Below are positions 19,556 to 30,400 of a stretch of DNA of 64,000 nucleotides, in pieces. Below the pieces are notes generated by a model. The model searched no databases. It worked only from the letters and a program-made list of their open reading frames with translations, and was not told the origin of the DNA. Location: NCBI GenBank assembly GCA_963971535.1, contig OZ020589.1, positions 52,841,509 through 52,905,508 of the forward strand, in the 5' to 3' direction. Origin of the DNA: Notolepis coatsorum (Eukaryota > Chordata > Actinopteri > Aulopiformes > Paralepididae). Position 1 is the first letter of the stretch. Every line of letters starts with the position of its first letter. Both the position numbers and the translations under genes were made by a program.

Positions 19556-20580
19556 CTCGCCTCAAGAGTGGAGTTGCGTATCTCATCACTCCATTGACCT
19601 CGACTCTCTTTGTCCTCTGCTCGAGGAGGGCTATGGCATAAATGTCTTCCTTGGAACGAATGTGTTTCTTTTCGTTCTTAAAGGGCATTGTCTCTAGTGT
19701 CCATAGCCTCTCGACGTGCTGTAAGAGGGTGGTGTCTTCTTCTGTCACTCTGGAGTGGAGGCAGCGAGTGGCTGCTGGTCGGTTGGGAGACCTGGAGAGG
19801 GGGCCTTGTAGTGTCCATCCTAGGCGGGTCTCGACTGCTGCTGGACAGCCTCTGGGCCCGATGTGGACCCGGTCCGTTGGGACGATGAGGTGTGTGTGGT
19901 CGGATCCTATGAGCAGGGTCGGGGTGGCGCCGTCGATGAGCGGTATAGGTAGTTGACGCAGGTGCACGTATTTTTCCATCAGCTTGGAGATGGGGTAGGT
20001 GTACCGCGACAGGCCTATGTCTTGGCTGGTGAAAGCGTTAGTGATCCTATACCGCCTCTCTGGCTGCCCGCTTGCTGCGATAGTGAAGGAGACGTTTTCA
20101 CCCTTTATTGTCTTCAGGTCTCTTCTTATAGTACGAATTGTCATCGTTTCTTCGCTCCCCCGCAGACCCAGCTGGGCTGCAGCGGATGCGAGGAGGAGAG
20201 TCTTTTCTGACCCGTCGTCAAGGACGGCGTAAGTGTCCATGACCTTGTCCTCGTAGCGTAATGTCACTCGGACCACTTTCAAGAGCACTCGGGAGCTCCC
20301 GCTGCTGGCGGGGTCAATATACATGACGCTTACTCTGGTGCTGCTTGGGGGTGCGAGTTTCGTCCTGTTGCTGTCATGCAAGACGTCCAAGTGGGCGCCG
20401 TCACACCGGCTGCACCTCTTCTTCAAGCGGCACTCGGCTGCCATATGGCTGCGCGCACAGCGGTAACAGCGGCGGTTGGACTTTATCCATTGACTCACCT
20501 CGTCGGCGGTCATCTTCTTGAAAGTGTCACATTGTGACAGCCAATGTTCTTTCTCGCAGTACTGGCATACATGTATGTTT
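19446..20580 (-). CDS. BEL zinc knuckle and aspartic protease (pol, N-terminal part)
   Basis: Read from about 20580 leftwards. First come paired Cys/His knuckles (CQYCEKEHWLSQC, then CYRCARSHMAAEC, then CSRCDGAH), then a retropepsin-like protease around LDDGSEKTLLLASAAAQLGL with the catalytic Asp-Gly. The DUF1758/Pao-type region follows. The frame is shifted relative to the RT ORF at about 19555, where RRVG should lead into MPTFHASKEATERY. A one-base indel explains the overlap of 19446-19555. Upstream codons (20581-20636) belong to the inserted LINE. The knuckles package RNA and the protease matures the polyprotein. Confidence 0.8.
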
Positions 20581-22905
20581 GTACTTTGGTGGAAGAAACA
20601 ATCCCCACTACCAAAATGAGAGTTTACCCAAATCAAAAACCCTGGGTAGACAAATCCGTCCGTGAAGCTCTGAGAGAGCGCACCAAAGCATACAACGACG
20701 GCCTAGTGGCAGGCAACATGAATGACCACAAGGTGGCGCGATACAATGTAAGGAGGACAGTGACAGAGGCCAAACGGCGCTACAGGGATAAAATTGAACT
20801 CCAGTTTGAACAAGCTGACTCTAGAGCTATGTGGCAGGGGCTCAAAACGATGACAGACTACAAAGGCGCCTCCCTCAAACTGAACAGTGACATCTCCTTA
20901 GCAAATGACCTCAATACCTTCTATGCGAGGTTTGATGCTGGTAATAACAACACCAGCCCACAAGCCACGGCAATGGGGGGGGGGGGGGTCGGCTGCTGAT
21001 GGAGACGCAGTGTTCAGGGTAACAGAGCATGAGGTGAGGCGGACCTTTAAAAAAGTGAATATCAGGAAGGCAGCAGGTCCGGACGGCATCCCCGGCCGCG
21101 TCCTAAAAGTCTGTGCCGACCAACTGGCCCCAGTATTCACTGACATATTTAACCTGTCCTTAGAACAGGCTGTCATCCCCACCTGCCTGAAGAAGTCCAC
21201 TATTATCCCTGTACCCAAAAAATCCAAGCCTGCTTGCCTCAACGACTACCGCCCTGTAGCTCTCACCTCCATAGCCATGAAGTGCTTTGAGAAGCTAGTA
21301 AAGGGCTACATCTGCTCCTCCCTCCCCATCAACATGGACCCCCTGCAATTTGCATACCGCCCCAACAGGTCCACGGAGGACGCCATAGCCCATGTGCTGC
21401 ACACAGCAGCATCACACCTGGACAAGAGGCAGGGGAACTATGTGAGAATGCTATTCATCGACTACAGCTCGGCATTCAATACCATAGTCCCCTCCATACT
21501 CATAGCCAAGCTCAGGGACCTGGGCTTGAACTATGACCTCTGCCAGTGGGTCTTGGACTTCCTGACTGGCAGACCCCAGGTGGTGAGAGCAGGCAACTGC
21601 ACCTCCTCATCCATCACCCTCAACATAGGGGCCCCCCAGGGCTGTGTTCTGAGTCCCCTCCTCTACTCCCTGTACACACACGACTGTGTGGCTCAGCGGA
21701 GTAGCAATACAATCATCAAATTTGCTGACGACACAGTGGTGGTGGGCCTGATCTCTGCCAACGACGAGAGGGCCTACCTGGAAGAGGTCAAGGTCCTGGC
21801 GGGATGGTGCCAGGAAAACAGCCTCTCCCTGAACGTCAGCAAAACAAAGGAGATGATTGTGGACTTCAGGAGGTCGGGGGTCAAGGACTACAGCCCCCTC
21901 AGCATCGACGGGGCACCGGTTGAGAGAGTCAACAGCTTTAAGTACCTCGGAGCCTACATATCCGAGGACTTGACATGGACCACACACATTGACAGTGTTG
22001 TGAAGAAGGTACGACAACGCCTCTACTTCCTCAGGCGCCTAAGGAAGTTCCAAGTCAGTCAGAAGATCCTTAAGAACTTCTACTCATGTACAATAGAGAG
22101 CATCTTGACTGGCAACATCACCTCCTGGTTTGGGAATAGCACTGCACAAGACCGAAGCAGACTACAAAGAGTGACACGTTCAGCCGAACGCACAATTGGA
22201 GGGGGGCTCCCCACCCTCCAGAACATTTACAACAAGCGTTGCAAGGGCAAGGCTAAGAGAATCATTAAAGACTCCAGTCACCCGAACAACTGCCTCTTTG
22301 AACTGCTGCGGTCAGGCAAGCGATACCGGAGTCTCAAGGCGAGCACAGAAAGACTCAGAAGAAGCTTCTATCCCCAGGCCATCAGGCTGCTAAACGAACA
22401 ATGAACACTACACAACAACAACCACCAAACGCACATAGCACACACATCCACACGCACACACTCACTTTAAACAAACACACTGTAGCACCCACTCCACACA
22501 CTTTATAGCACACACCCACTTTAAACAAACACACTGTAGCACCCACTCCCCACACTTTATATTTATTGATGAAGGATTGCACTACAACTCGTACACCTTA
22601 CTGTAAATTGTACCTAAATTGTACCTCATCCCATTTCTGCTTTGCACTATATAGTACTGTACATTAGTACACTGCATAGTATTGTATATTATATGGTAAC
22701 TCAGAACATTGTACATATGTCTATACCGAACACTGTGACCTCATTTTCTTCTTCTAAATTACATGCTATACTATGTTATTTGATACTATCTTGTCTAGCA
22801 GTCTCTGGAGCGTAACAGTAAGAAGCATTTTGTATGAAAGTATTCTGTACTTCTGTATGACAACTATTAAAGAAACTTGAAACTTGAAACTTGAAACTTC
22901 TCTTT
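20581..22905 (+). mobile_element. Rex1-like LINE inserted in the BEL pol/gag junction
   Basis: A 5'-truncated non-LTR retrotransposon of about 2.3 kb in the orientation opposite to its BEL host. It has a coding region, an A/C-rich 3' UTR with two copies of a ctttaaacaaacacactgtagcacc unit (about 22463-22550), and a 3' tail of gaaact repeats. A closely related copy is at 48206-50138 and an older inverted copy at 51370-53598. I did not find an unambiguous target duplication. The Rex1/Babar label rests on remembered protein similarity. Confidence 0.8.
20590..22404 (+). pseudogene. Rex1-like LINE ORF2 (endonuclease tail and RT), frameshifted at a G-run
   Basis: The first frame (to about 20985) holds the end of the endonuclease and a linker (PWVDKSVREALRERTKAYN). 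After a run of about twelve Gs (20976-20987) the protein continues in another frame from about 20990 to the stop at 22404. RT motifs there are [60 protein letters not shown] and catalytic [10 protein letters not shown]. Family members end about where this does (AIRLLNEQ). The frameshift makes it inactive unless ribosomes slip in the G-run. Confidence 0.85.
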
Positions 22906-25098
22906 CGTCGAGGGGGTGTTGTGGTTCTTGTTCCGCGGTACTGATTCGGCTTGGTGCATGACGGTCACCAGCCTGCGGTTATCGTTGGATCTCTGTGGTC
23001 CATCTCTGGGGCTTGATCCACTCCGCACGAACGTATCCAGTCGTAGGCTGCTGACTTCTCTCGCGAGGAAGTCGGCCAGGTCTAGGAGGGATGGCTCGGG
23101 ACCGTCGGGATCACGGTGGTCTCTTTGCCGCCTGAAGCGCTCTTGTCGGGCTGGAGGGAGCTTCTCTAATATCCTTTCTACATTAGAGTTAGTGTACAGT
23201 TCGTTTCTACATTTTTCCTTTTGGGACCCCAGCATCCCTACCAGGGATTGTACCTTGATAGAGAGGTCATCCAATGAGCGATTGTCTGTGGCTGGGGGGA
23301 GACGGTCAATATTCCTTATCTCTTGTATCACGTAGTCCCATATGTGTCCATAACGCTGGTCGAGGGCTACTAGAGCCGCGGTGTATGGGGTACTTGAGTT
23401 GGAATATGCCAGCGCTATATTATGCGCTCTGGGCACCTTGAGGTGCTTGAGGAGGATAGCATATTTGTACGACTCATCAGGGACGTCGGACATCATAGTC
23501 TCTAAGCACATCCGTAATTCCGTGTACTGTGCTCTGTCCTCGTGTGTAAAATCCGGGAACGTCGGTGTGCCAAGGTACGATGCCATGGATGGCTGGCACA
23601 TCGGTGAGCGTTGGGGGAGAGGCCTCCTGGGCGAGTCTCCCCGTACGTGTCGTCGTGGGCTGGTACTTGGTGGGTACCAAAGCCCGGGTACCCAGGTGCT
23701 GTTCCTCGGGGCTGGCTGTGCGTCAAACTCACCCCTGAGTTGAGTCGGGGGTCTGTAGCGCAGGGCCTCGGGGGTAAAGTCTGGGCTGTACTGGACCTCC
23801 TGGTCCTGTGGAGTACGATGCTGCTGGTGGGCTTGACCTTCCTCCTCTTCCTCTTCCTCTGCTAGGTCTTCTAGATCTTGAAGTCGTCTATTCAGTCTCT
23901 CGGCGGCATAGGCCGGTTCTTCCCGGTTGCTGGGTCTCGCATGGACCGGTCGGGGAGGGGGTTCGGAGACGTGGATAGGCTCTTTCTGTTGGCCGGGCTC
24001 CGGGTCACTTGGTCGGGTAGGGGAAGGTGCCCTAGACCCTTGTCGTGACGATGCCCTGGAGCTCCGTGCGGAGAGAGGGGGTGTCGCCCTGGCAATCAAT
24101 TGCTCCATTATCTGCGCCTGTAGCCGGTCGCGCTCCGCTTCACGCTTGATGTGAGCGAGGTCGCGCTCTGCTTCTCGCTGGGCTTGGGCTGCGTCGCGCT
24201 GTGCATTGGCGGCGTCGCGCTGTGCATCGGCGGCGGCGCGCTGGGCATCGGCGCGGTCTCTTTCCATATTCTCTTCCGTCTGGAGGCGTCTGGTCTCCAG
24301 GCGTATGCGGTCGTCTTCACTCCTTTGCTGCGCCTGGAAGCGCTCTCGCTGGGTTGCAGAGTGTTCGCGTTCACTAAGGGCTTGCGCTTGGAGTTGCGCG
24401 TGAAGGCGCTCTCTTTGGTCTGCAGATTGTTCGCGCTCACTCAGTTGTTGAGCCTGCAGGCGTTCTCTTTCCATGGTAGAGTGTTCGCGCTCACTTAGCT
24501 GTTGCGCCCGGAGGCGCTCTTGTTCCATGGAAGAATGTTCGCGCTCGCTAAGCGTCTGTGCTTGGAGTCGATCGCGTTCAGTGGAGGCTGCCAGGGTGGC
24601 GATGAATGCCTGCGCCAGCATCTTGTCCGCCTCGCTGGGGGAAGACACTGATCGAGGTGATCGGCTTCTGACAGTGCTCGTTGGAGATCCGTTCTCCTGG
24701 CGCGCTCCGAGGAGGTCTATCTCCTGGGCGCGCTTCTCTTCTGGTAGTGGGTCGGGTTCCATCCCTGGAGCGCTTTCTTTATCCTGGAGCTCTCCGGGGA
24801 CCGTCCCGTTGACGTTGTCGGGGGGTATAGTCATGTCATGTCCCTCCTGGTCCCCCCCGTGAGCTTGGTCAGTTACGTTAGAACCCACTAGGGTCTCTAC
24901 TGGCAAGGTCGCCTGGTCGGTAGGGTTTGACATGCTTTTACTATCTGCTTGTTCCGCATTTAACGTCTGTATAAAGCTAGGTATTAGACTGGCAGCGTAG
25001 TCCTCTAGGTAAGGAGGTGGCTGACGTCTGCGCTGCGGGCGTTCTAGCTTAGGAGAGCCGTTTGTGGAGTGTTCACCGCTGGCCATGGTTAATATCAA
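22906..25098 (-). CDS. BEL/Pao Gag with coiled-coil repeats, C-terminus cut by LINE
   Basis: About 730 element-encoded residues from the ATG at 25098; Met5 is an alternative start. Residues about 165-335 are a long charged coiled coil built of imperfect repeats on the theme RLQAQxLSEREHS and then DAQRDAANAQRDAAQ. A Pro/Arg-rich stretch follows, and then from about residue 540 a DUF1759-like Gag core (FPDFTHEDRAQYTELRMCLE...). It should form the intracellular particle. The frame would have continued into the zinc knuckle at about 20570, but a LINE insertion ends it. The last nine or so codons (to the stop at 22867) come from the LINE tail. Confidence 0.85.
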
Positions 25099-25128
25099 TA
25101 TTATATTTAGATATTACACTGATATTCC

Positions 25129-25145
25129 TCCGGCTCGAAGGACCA
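25129..25145 (-). promoter_or_regulatory. BEL primer-binding site, tRNA-Tyr
   Basis: The plus strand reads tccggctcgaaggacca, the 3' terminus of vertebrate tRNA-Tyr including CCA, 2 bp inside the 5' LTR. The minus (element) strand can therefore pair with the tRNA to prime first-strand synthesis. The match to tRNA-Tyr is from memory, over 17 of 17 bases. Confidence 0.8.
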
Positions 25146-25147
25146 AT

Positions 25148-26475
25148 TGTAACTGAGGGGTACAATTCCCTGACTGTATTGAGAGTATGGTATCATTAAA
25201 CCACTACTTAGTTATGTACTTTAATTACTGGCCATACAGTACACGGTATATCTGGTGAACACCCACACAAGAATACGGCTTGACAAATAAAGTTCTATTT
25301 AGAGGTATTTATTATTAGAACAGCAACAATAGGTTACAAATTGAGAATTATGAATTGCGCTTATATGGCGAAGAACACTTAAGTAGGTCAAGAGCGTAAG
25401 TCCATGAGCATAATAAGATGGGTATAACTGACGCCACCTGTAGCATAAGAATTACATAAGGCACACTTGTAGTCAGCTGGAGATACTAAGGGGTTCCCTC
25501 CGGTTGTAAGCCAGCAGGGGGAGAGGAATGTTCGGGAGCAAAAGTCTGGATCAACGAGGAATAAAGAGACTCCAGATACAGGAGCCAGTGCAATAATCCT
25601 TTGGTCCGTAGACAAAGCAACAGCTATACTCCAGTATGCAAGACAGCATGGATGAAAGCTAGCCAGCCTCTGTGGTCCTAGAGGCGGGCTCGATGGTGCT
25701 CCTCACAGGGTAGATCCCACACAGCAGTGGGGTAGACGGTTCTCTGCTCCAGCAGCCACAGTACCAAAGCAATATAATCCAGCCGGAAAAGGCTCTGCAT
25801 TCGCCGGTGTAGGTTCTCCGGTGTACATATCCAACGGTTCTCGTCTAGGACTCCTCGGATGGCGGCACGAGTTTAGGCCGCCCAGCCTGGATAAGTGCAC
25901 TAGCTAGAGTACGACGAACCGGTGGTAATGCTGGTCACTGTAGAACGGTAGCCGCACGATACACTATAAATAATAGACTATTACTTTACAATAGAATAAG
26001 TCGAACTCGACGATACAGCGTTAAACTCTGACACTTTAGCTATCTATTCGCACACGGTTCTCAAGGCTCTATTTAGGGGCAAAAAGGGGCCCACTTCACG
26101 GCACGTTGTATCGTGGTGAAGGCTTCAACGTTTTGGACTAAGTGCTTCTGTATCCACCTGCGACGTATTTATACGTAAGGTGAATAATCTAGTGCCAACC
26201 TCAGTTCTGTCTCGTATTACTGCGCAAACCTGGACATGTTGAGACATGTCTTAGCGGTAGCTTTGAACTTGCCATTGGGGGTATGGCCATTGGCGCCTAG
26301 GGGTCGCTGTCCAATAGGAGAACGAATATTATGGTCTGGCCTGTACCTAGGTAAAGGGATATTCCGTGTATATATACAAAGAATATACAAGGGATATCAG
26401 ACGATATACAAATATTATACAATATATCTCAAGTAATAAATATATGTATTCGGTTTAATCTGACCCTTTGTAACA
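25148..26475 (-). repeat. BEL 5' LTR
   Basis: 1,328 bp, nearly identical to 14940-16268. As the element runs on the minus strand this is the 5' LTR: the primer-binding site adjoins its inner edge at 25145. Plus-strand ORFs inside it are chance readings shared by both LTRs. Confidence 0.92.
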
Positions 26476-26514
26476 ATGAGTGTATGGAATGTTAGAAGTT
26501 TATAATAATGTCAC

Positions 26515-26757
26515 ATGTTAGAAGTTGCTAGGTCACTGATAACAGCAGATCGCACAGGTTCCTGGCTTTTGCACCTACGCGCTGTTTCTGAATGCATGCC
26601 GATATTCGCTGCGGCTGGGCATTACAATTACTTGAAATCGGCACACTTTTATGTCCAAGAGATGAGTCAGCTTCACATCAACCACCCAGATGTCTTCAGA
26701 CAATTTGAAAAGGGTTTTCATGTTATCCGTCGCAGCAGCCAATCATGGGCAGGCGCG
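26515..26757 (+). pseudogene. Fragment of a widespread uncharacterised animal protein family
   Basis: A frame of about 80 residues: ITADRTGSWLLHLRAVSE, then MPIFAAAGHYNYLKSAHF, then YVQEM and GFHVIRRSSQSWAG. I recall many fish and invertebrate uncharacterised proteins with the pattern RTxxWxLHL...M.P.F.AxGHxxYxKSA...Y...M, often in multicopy, transposon-like gene families. Here it is a lone exon-like piece next to the BEL insertion and breaks off at about 26757, where an opposite-strand LTR-element gag fragment starts. No start or partner exon is visible. Confidence 0.5.
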
Positions 26758-27054
26758 CCTCTCAACGGAAAAAAACTCAGAGCGTGTTTTTATAGTCACA
26801 TATTTGTCATGTGTAGGTGGCTTTTCTAGCAAACTCACCACTCTCGCTGCCGTTGAGTTCGTAAGGGCTGCTACCACATAGTAGTACTTGGTGGCATCCG
26901 CGGTAATATTCCTGAGAGCGAATTGGGCTTCGCGCGAACCAAGCGTTGGCACTCTGCGCAGCTTGAGTGAAACTGCGTTCAAAGTTCTGCGATCTGCGTT
27001 CTGTTGTTCAGTTGACATGTTCGATATAATCTCCGAAATACGTCCAAGGGTCAC
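26757..27054 (-). pseudogene. Ty3/Gypsy-type gag fragment
   Basis: The minus strand reads from an ATG near 27018 (MSTEQQNADRRTLN) into QFALRNITADATKYYYVVAA, then ARVVSLLEKPP and YVTIKT. This is the typical N-terminal Gag of Ty3/Gypsy elements of the type whose gag begins just after a GTGACCC-containing leader. A stretch normally between VSLKL and the EAQFALR motif looks shortened. The fragment ends abruptly at 26757. Confidence 0.65.
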
Positions 27055-27057
27055 AAA

Positions 27058-27270
27058 TGTAGGAATGCAGTAATGATAGCGTAAACGGAGTCGTGTTCCG
27101 ATGCAAAAACACTAGTTTATTACGCACGCTACTGTCTCACAAACAACACTTCCATTCAACTTTCACTGTCTCTCTTTATCTACGTCATCCCCCGCTAAGG
27201 GTCATGGGAGATGTAGTAAACACCACAAAAGGCTAGAATGCCGTGAATTGTGTCCCAGTAAGTAGCCACA
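27058..27270 (-). repeat. Putative short LTR upstream of the Gypsy gag fragment
   Basis: On the minus strand this begins TGTGGCTACTTACTGG and ends CATTCCTACA (TGT...ACA termini) and is followed by TTTGTGACCCTTGGACG and then the gag. This resembles the LTR/leader junction of Gypsy elements with a (T)TGGTGACCCxGACG leader. Only one copy is in the window, so the boundaries are inferred. Confidence 0.5.
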
Positions 27271-27421
27271 ACACGCAAATCATTAATCATACATCCAAAA
27301 TAGCATACGTTTATTATTATACACGATGATGATACAGCTCCCAGGGGAGCTTTAGAGACCCCCAGGGGAGCTGATGTCTGATCTAGGGGAGCTATAGCTC
27401 CCCGGGCTCCCCTCTTGGATC
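27271..27421. other. Junction between LTR fragment and satellite array, with small palindromes
   Basis: 150 bp with no gene. It contains repeated ggggagct/agctcccc words, including the palindrome gggagctatagctccc (about 27398-27413), just before the first satellite monomer. They may be remnants of a DNA-transposon terminus or a hairpin at the array edge. Confidence 0.4.
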
Positions 27422-30400
27422 GCCATTATCTGCATTGTAGGGCTATTTAGACTGTCTTAGTAAGGTTGCAGGCTTGAAATTTAGCATTTGTAAAAAGATA
27501 TTCGCTGTTGAAATAAAAACACATTCTAAACAGTGTTTTGCCATTCTAATGCCATTATCTGCATTGTAGGGCTATTTAGACTGTCTTAGTAAGGTTGCAG
27601 GCTTGAAATTTAGCAGTTGTAAAAAGATATTCGCTGTTGAAATAAAAACACATTCTAAACAGTGTTTTGCCATTCTAATGCCATTATCTGCATTGTAGGG
27701 CTATTTAGACTCTTAGTAAGGTTGCAGGCTTGAAATTTAGCACCTGTAAAAAGATATTCGCTGTTGAAATAAAAACACATTCTAAACAGTGTTTTGCCAT
27801 TCTAATGCCATTATCTGCATTGTAGGGCTATTTAGACTGTCTTAGTAAGGTTGCAGGCTTGAAATTTAGCACTTGTAAAAAGATATTCGCTGTTGAAATA
27901 AAAACACATTCTAAACAGTGCTTTGCCATTCTAATACCATTATCTGCATTGTAGGGCAATTTTGACTGTCTTAGTAAGGTTGCAGGCTTGAAATTTAGCA
28001 CTTGTAAAAAGATATTCGCTGTTGAAATAAAAACACATTCTAAACAGTGTTTTGCCATTCTAATGCCATTATCTGCATTGTAGGGCTATTTAGACTGTCT
28101 TAGTAAGGTTGCAGGCTTGAAATTTAGCACTTGTAAAAAGATATTCGCTGTTGAAATAAAAACACATTCTAAACAGTGCTTTGCCATTCTAATACCATTA
28201 TCTGCATTGTAGGGCAATTTTGACTGTCTTAGTAAGGTTGCAGGCTTGAAATTTAGCACTTGTAAAAAGATATTCGCTGTTGAAATAAAAACACATTCTA
28301 AACAGTGTTTTGCCATTCTAATGCCATTATCTGCATTGTAGGGCTATTTAGACTGTCTTAGTAAGGTTGCAGGCTTGAAAGTTAGTACTTGTAAAAAGAT
28401 ATTCGCTGTTGAAATAAAAACACATTCTAAACAGTGTTTTGCCATTCTAATGCCATTATCTGCATTGTAGGGCTATTTAGACTGTCTTAGTAAGGTTGCA
28501 GGCTTGAAAGTTAGCACTTGTAAAAAGATATTCGCTGTTGAAATAAAAACACATTCTAAACAGTGTTTTGCCATTCTAATGCCATTATCTGCATTGTAGG
28601 GCTATTTAGACTGTCTTAGTAAGGTTGCAGGCTTGAAATTTAGCATTTGTAAAAAGATATTCGCTGTTGAAATAAAAACACATTCTAAACAGTGTTTTGC
28701 CATTCTAATGCCATTATCTGCATTGTAGGGCAATTTTGACTGTCTTAGTCAGGTTGCAGGCTTGAAATTTAGCACTTGTAAAAAGATATTCGCTGTTGAA
28801 ATAAAAACACATTCTAAACAGTGCTTTGCCATTCTAATACCATTATCTGCATTGTAGGGCAATTTTGACTGTCTTAGTAAGGTTGCAGGCTTGAAATTTA
28901 GCACTTGTAAAAAGATATTCGCTGTTGAAATAAAAACACATTCTAAACAGTGTTTTGCCATTCTAATGCCATTATCTGCNNNNNNNNNNNNNNNNNNNNN
29001 NNNNNNNNNNNNNNNNNNNNNNNNNNNNNNNNNNNNNNNNNNNNNNNNNNNNNNNNNNNNNNNNNNNNNNNNNNNNNNNNNNNNNNNNNNNNNNNNNNNN
29101 NNNNNNNNNNNNNNNNNNNNNNNNNNNNNNNNNNNNNNNNNNNNNNNNNNNNNNNNNNNNNNNNNNNNNNNNNNNNNNNAAACACATTCTAAACAGTGTT
29201 TTGCCATTCTAATGCCATTATCTGCATTGTAGGGCTATTTAGACTGTCTTAGTAAGGTTGCAGGCTTGAAATTTAGCACTTGTAAAAAGATATTCGCTGT
29301 TGAAATAAAAACACATTCTAAACAGTGTTTTGCCATTCTAATGCCATTATCTGCACTGTAGGGCTATTTAGACTGTCTTAGTAAGGTTGCAGGCTTGAAA
29401 TTTAGCATTTGTAAAAAGATATTCGCTGTTGAAATAAAAACACATTCTAAACAGTGTTTTGCCATTCTAATGCCATTATCTGCATTGTAGGGCTATTTAG
29501 ACTGTCTTAGTAAGGTTGCAGGCTTGAAATTTAGCACTTGTAAAAAGATATTCGCTGTTGAAATAAAAACACATTCTAAACAGTGTTTTGCCATTCTAAT
29601 GACATTATCTGCATTCTAGGGCTATTTAGACTGTCTTAGTAAGGTTGCAGGCTTGAAATTTAGCACTTGTAAAAAGATATTCGCTGTTGAAATAAAAACA
29701 CATTCTAAACAGTGTTTTGCCATTCTAATGCCATTATCTGCATTGTAGGGCTATTTAGACTGTCTTAGTAAGGTTGCAGGCTTGAAATTTAGCATTTGTA
29801 AAAAGATATTCGCTGTTGAAATAAAAACACATTCTAAACAGTGTTTTGCCATTCTAATGCCATTATCTGCATTGTAGGGCAATTTTGACTGTCTTAGTAA
29901 GGTTGCAGGCTTGAAATTTAGCACTTGTAAAAAGATATTCGCTGTTGAAATAAAAACACATTCTAAACAGTGTTTTGCCATTCTAATGCCATTATCTGCA
30001 TTGTAGGGCTATTTAGACTGTCTTAGTAAGGTTGCAGGCTTGAAATTTAGCATTTGTAAAAAGATATTCGCTGTTGAAATAAAAACACATTCTAAACAGT
30101 GTTTTGCCATTCTAATGCCATTATCTGCATTGTAGGGCAATTTTGACTGTCTTAGTAAGGTTGCAGGCTTGAAATTTAGCACTTGTAAAAAGATATTCGC
30201 TGTTGAAATAAAAACACATTCTAAACAGTGTTTTGCCATTCTAATGCCATTATCTGCATTGTAGGGCTATTTAGACTGTCTTAGTAAGGTTGCAGGCTTG
30301 AAATGTAGCACTTGTAAAAAGATATTCGCTGTTGAAATAAAAACACATTCTAAACAGTGTTTTGCCATTCTAATGCCATTATCTGCATTGTAGGGCTATT

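Larger units (their letters stand above)
14940..26475 (-). mobile_element. BEL/Pao LTR retrotransposon with target-site duplication
   Basis: 11,536 bp in minus orientation, including one nested LINE of about 2.3 kb. LTRs of about 1.33 kb start TGTAACTG and end TTGTAACA on the plus strand. A 5-bp duplication ATGAG flanks it (14935-14939 and 26476-26480). The minus strand carries gag, a zinc knuckle plus aspartic protease, and RT-RNase H-integrase in the BEL order. I count about nine differences between the LTRs, over 99 percent identity, so the insertion is recent. It landed in the 3' region of the LINE that also hosts the DIRS element. The LINE insertion and a frameshift make this copy defective. 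Confidence 0.93.

Noticed and set aside
23381..24862. ORFs on both strands over BEL gag
   Set aside because: Shadows of the Arg/Gln/Glu-rich coiled coil, whose repetitive codons keep other frames open.
28749..29232. ORFs spanning the N-run
   Set aside because: They consist of unknown residues across an assembly gap.
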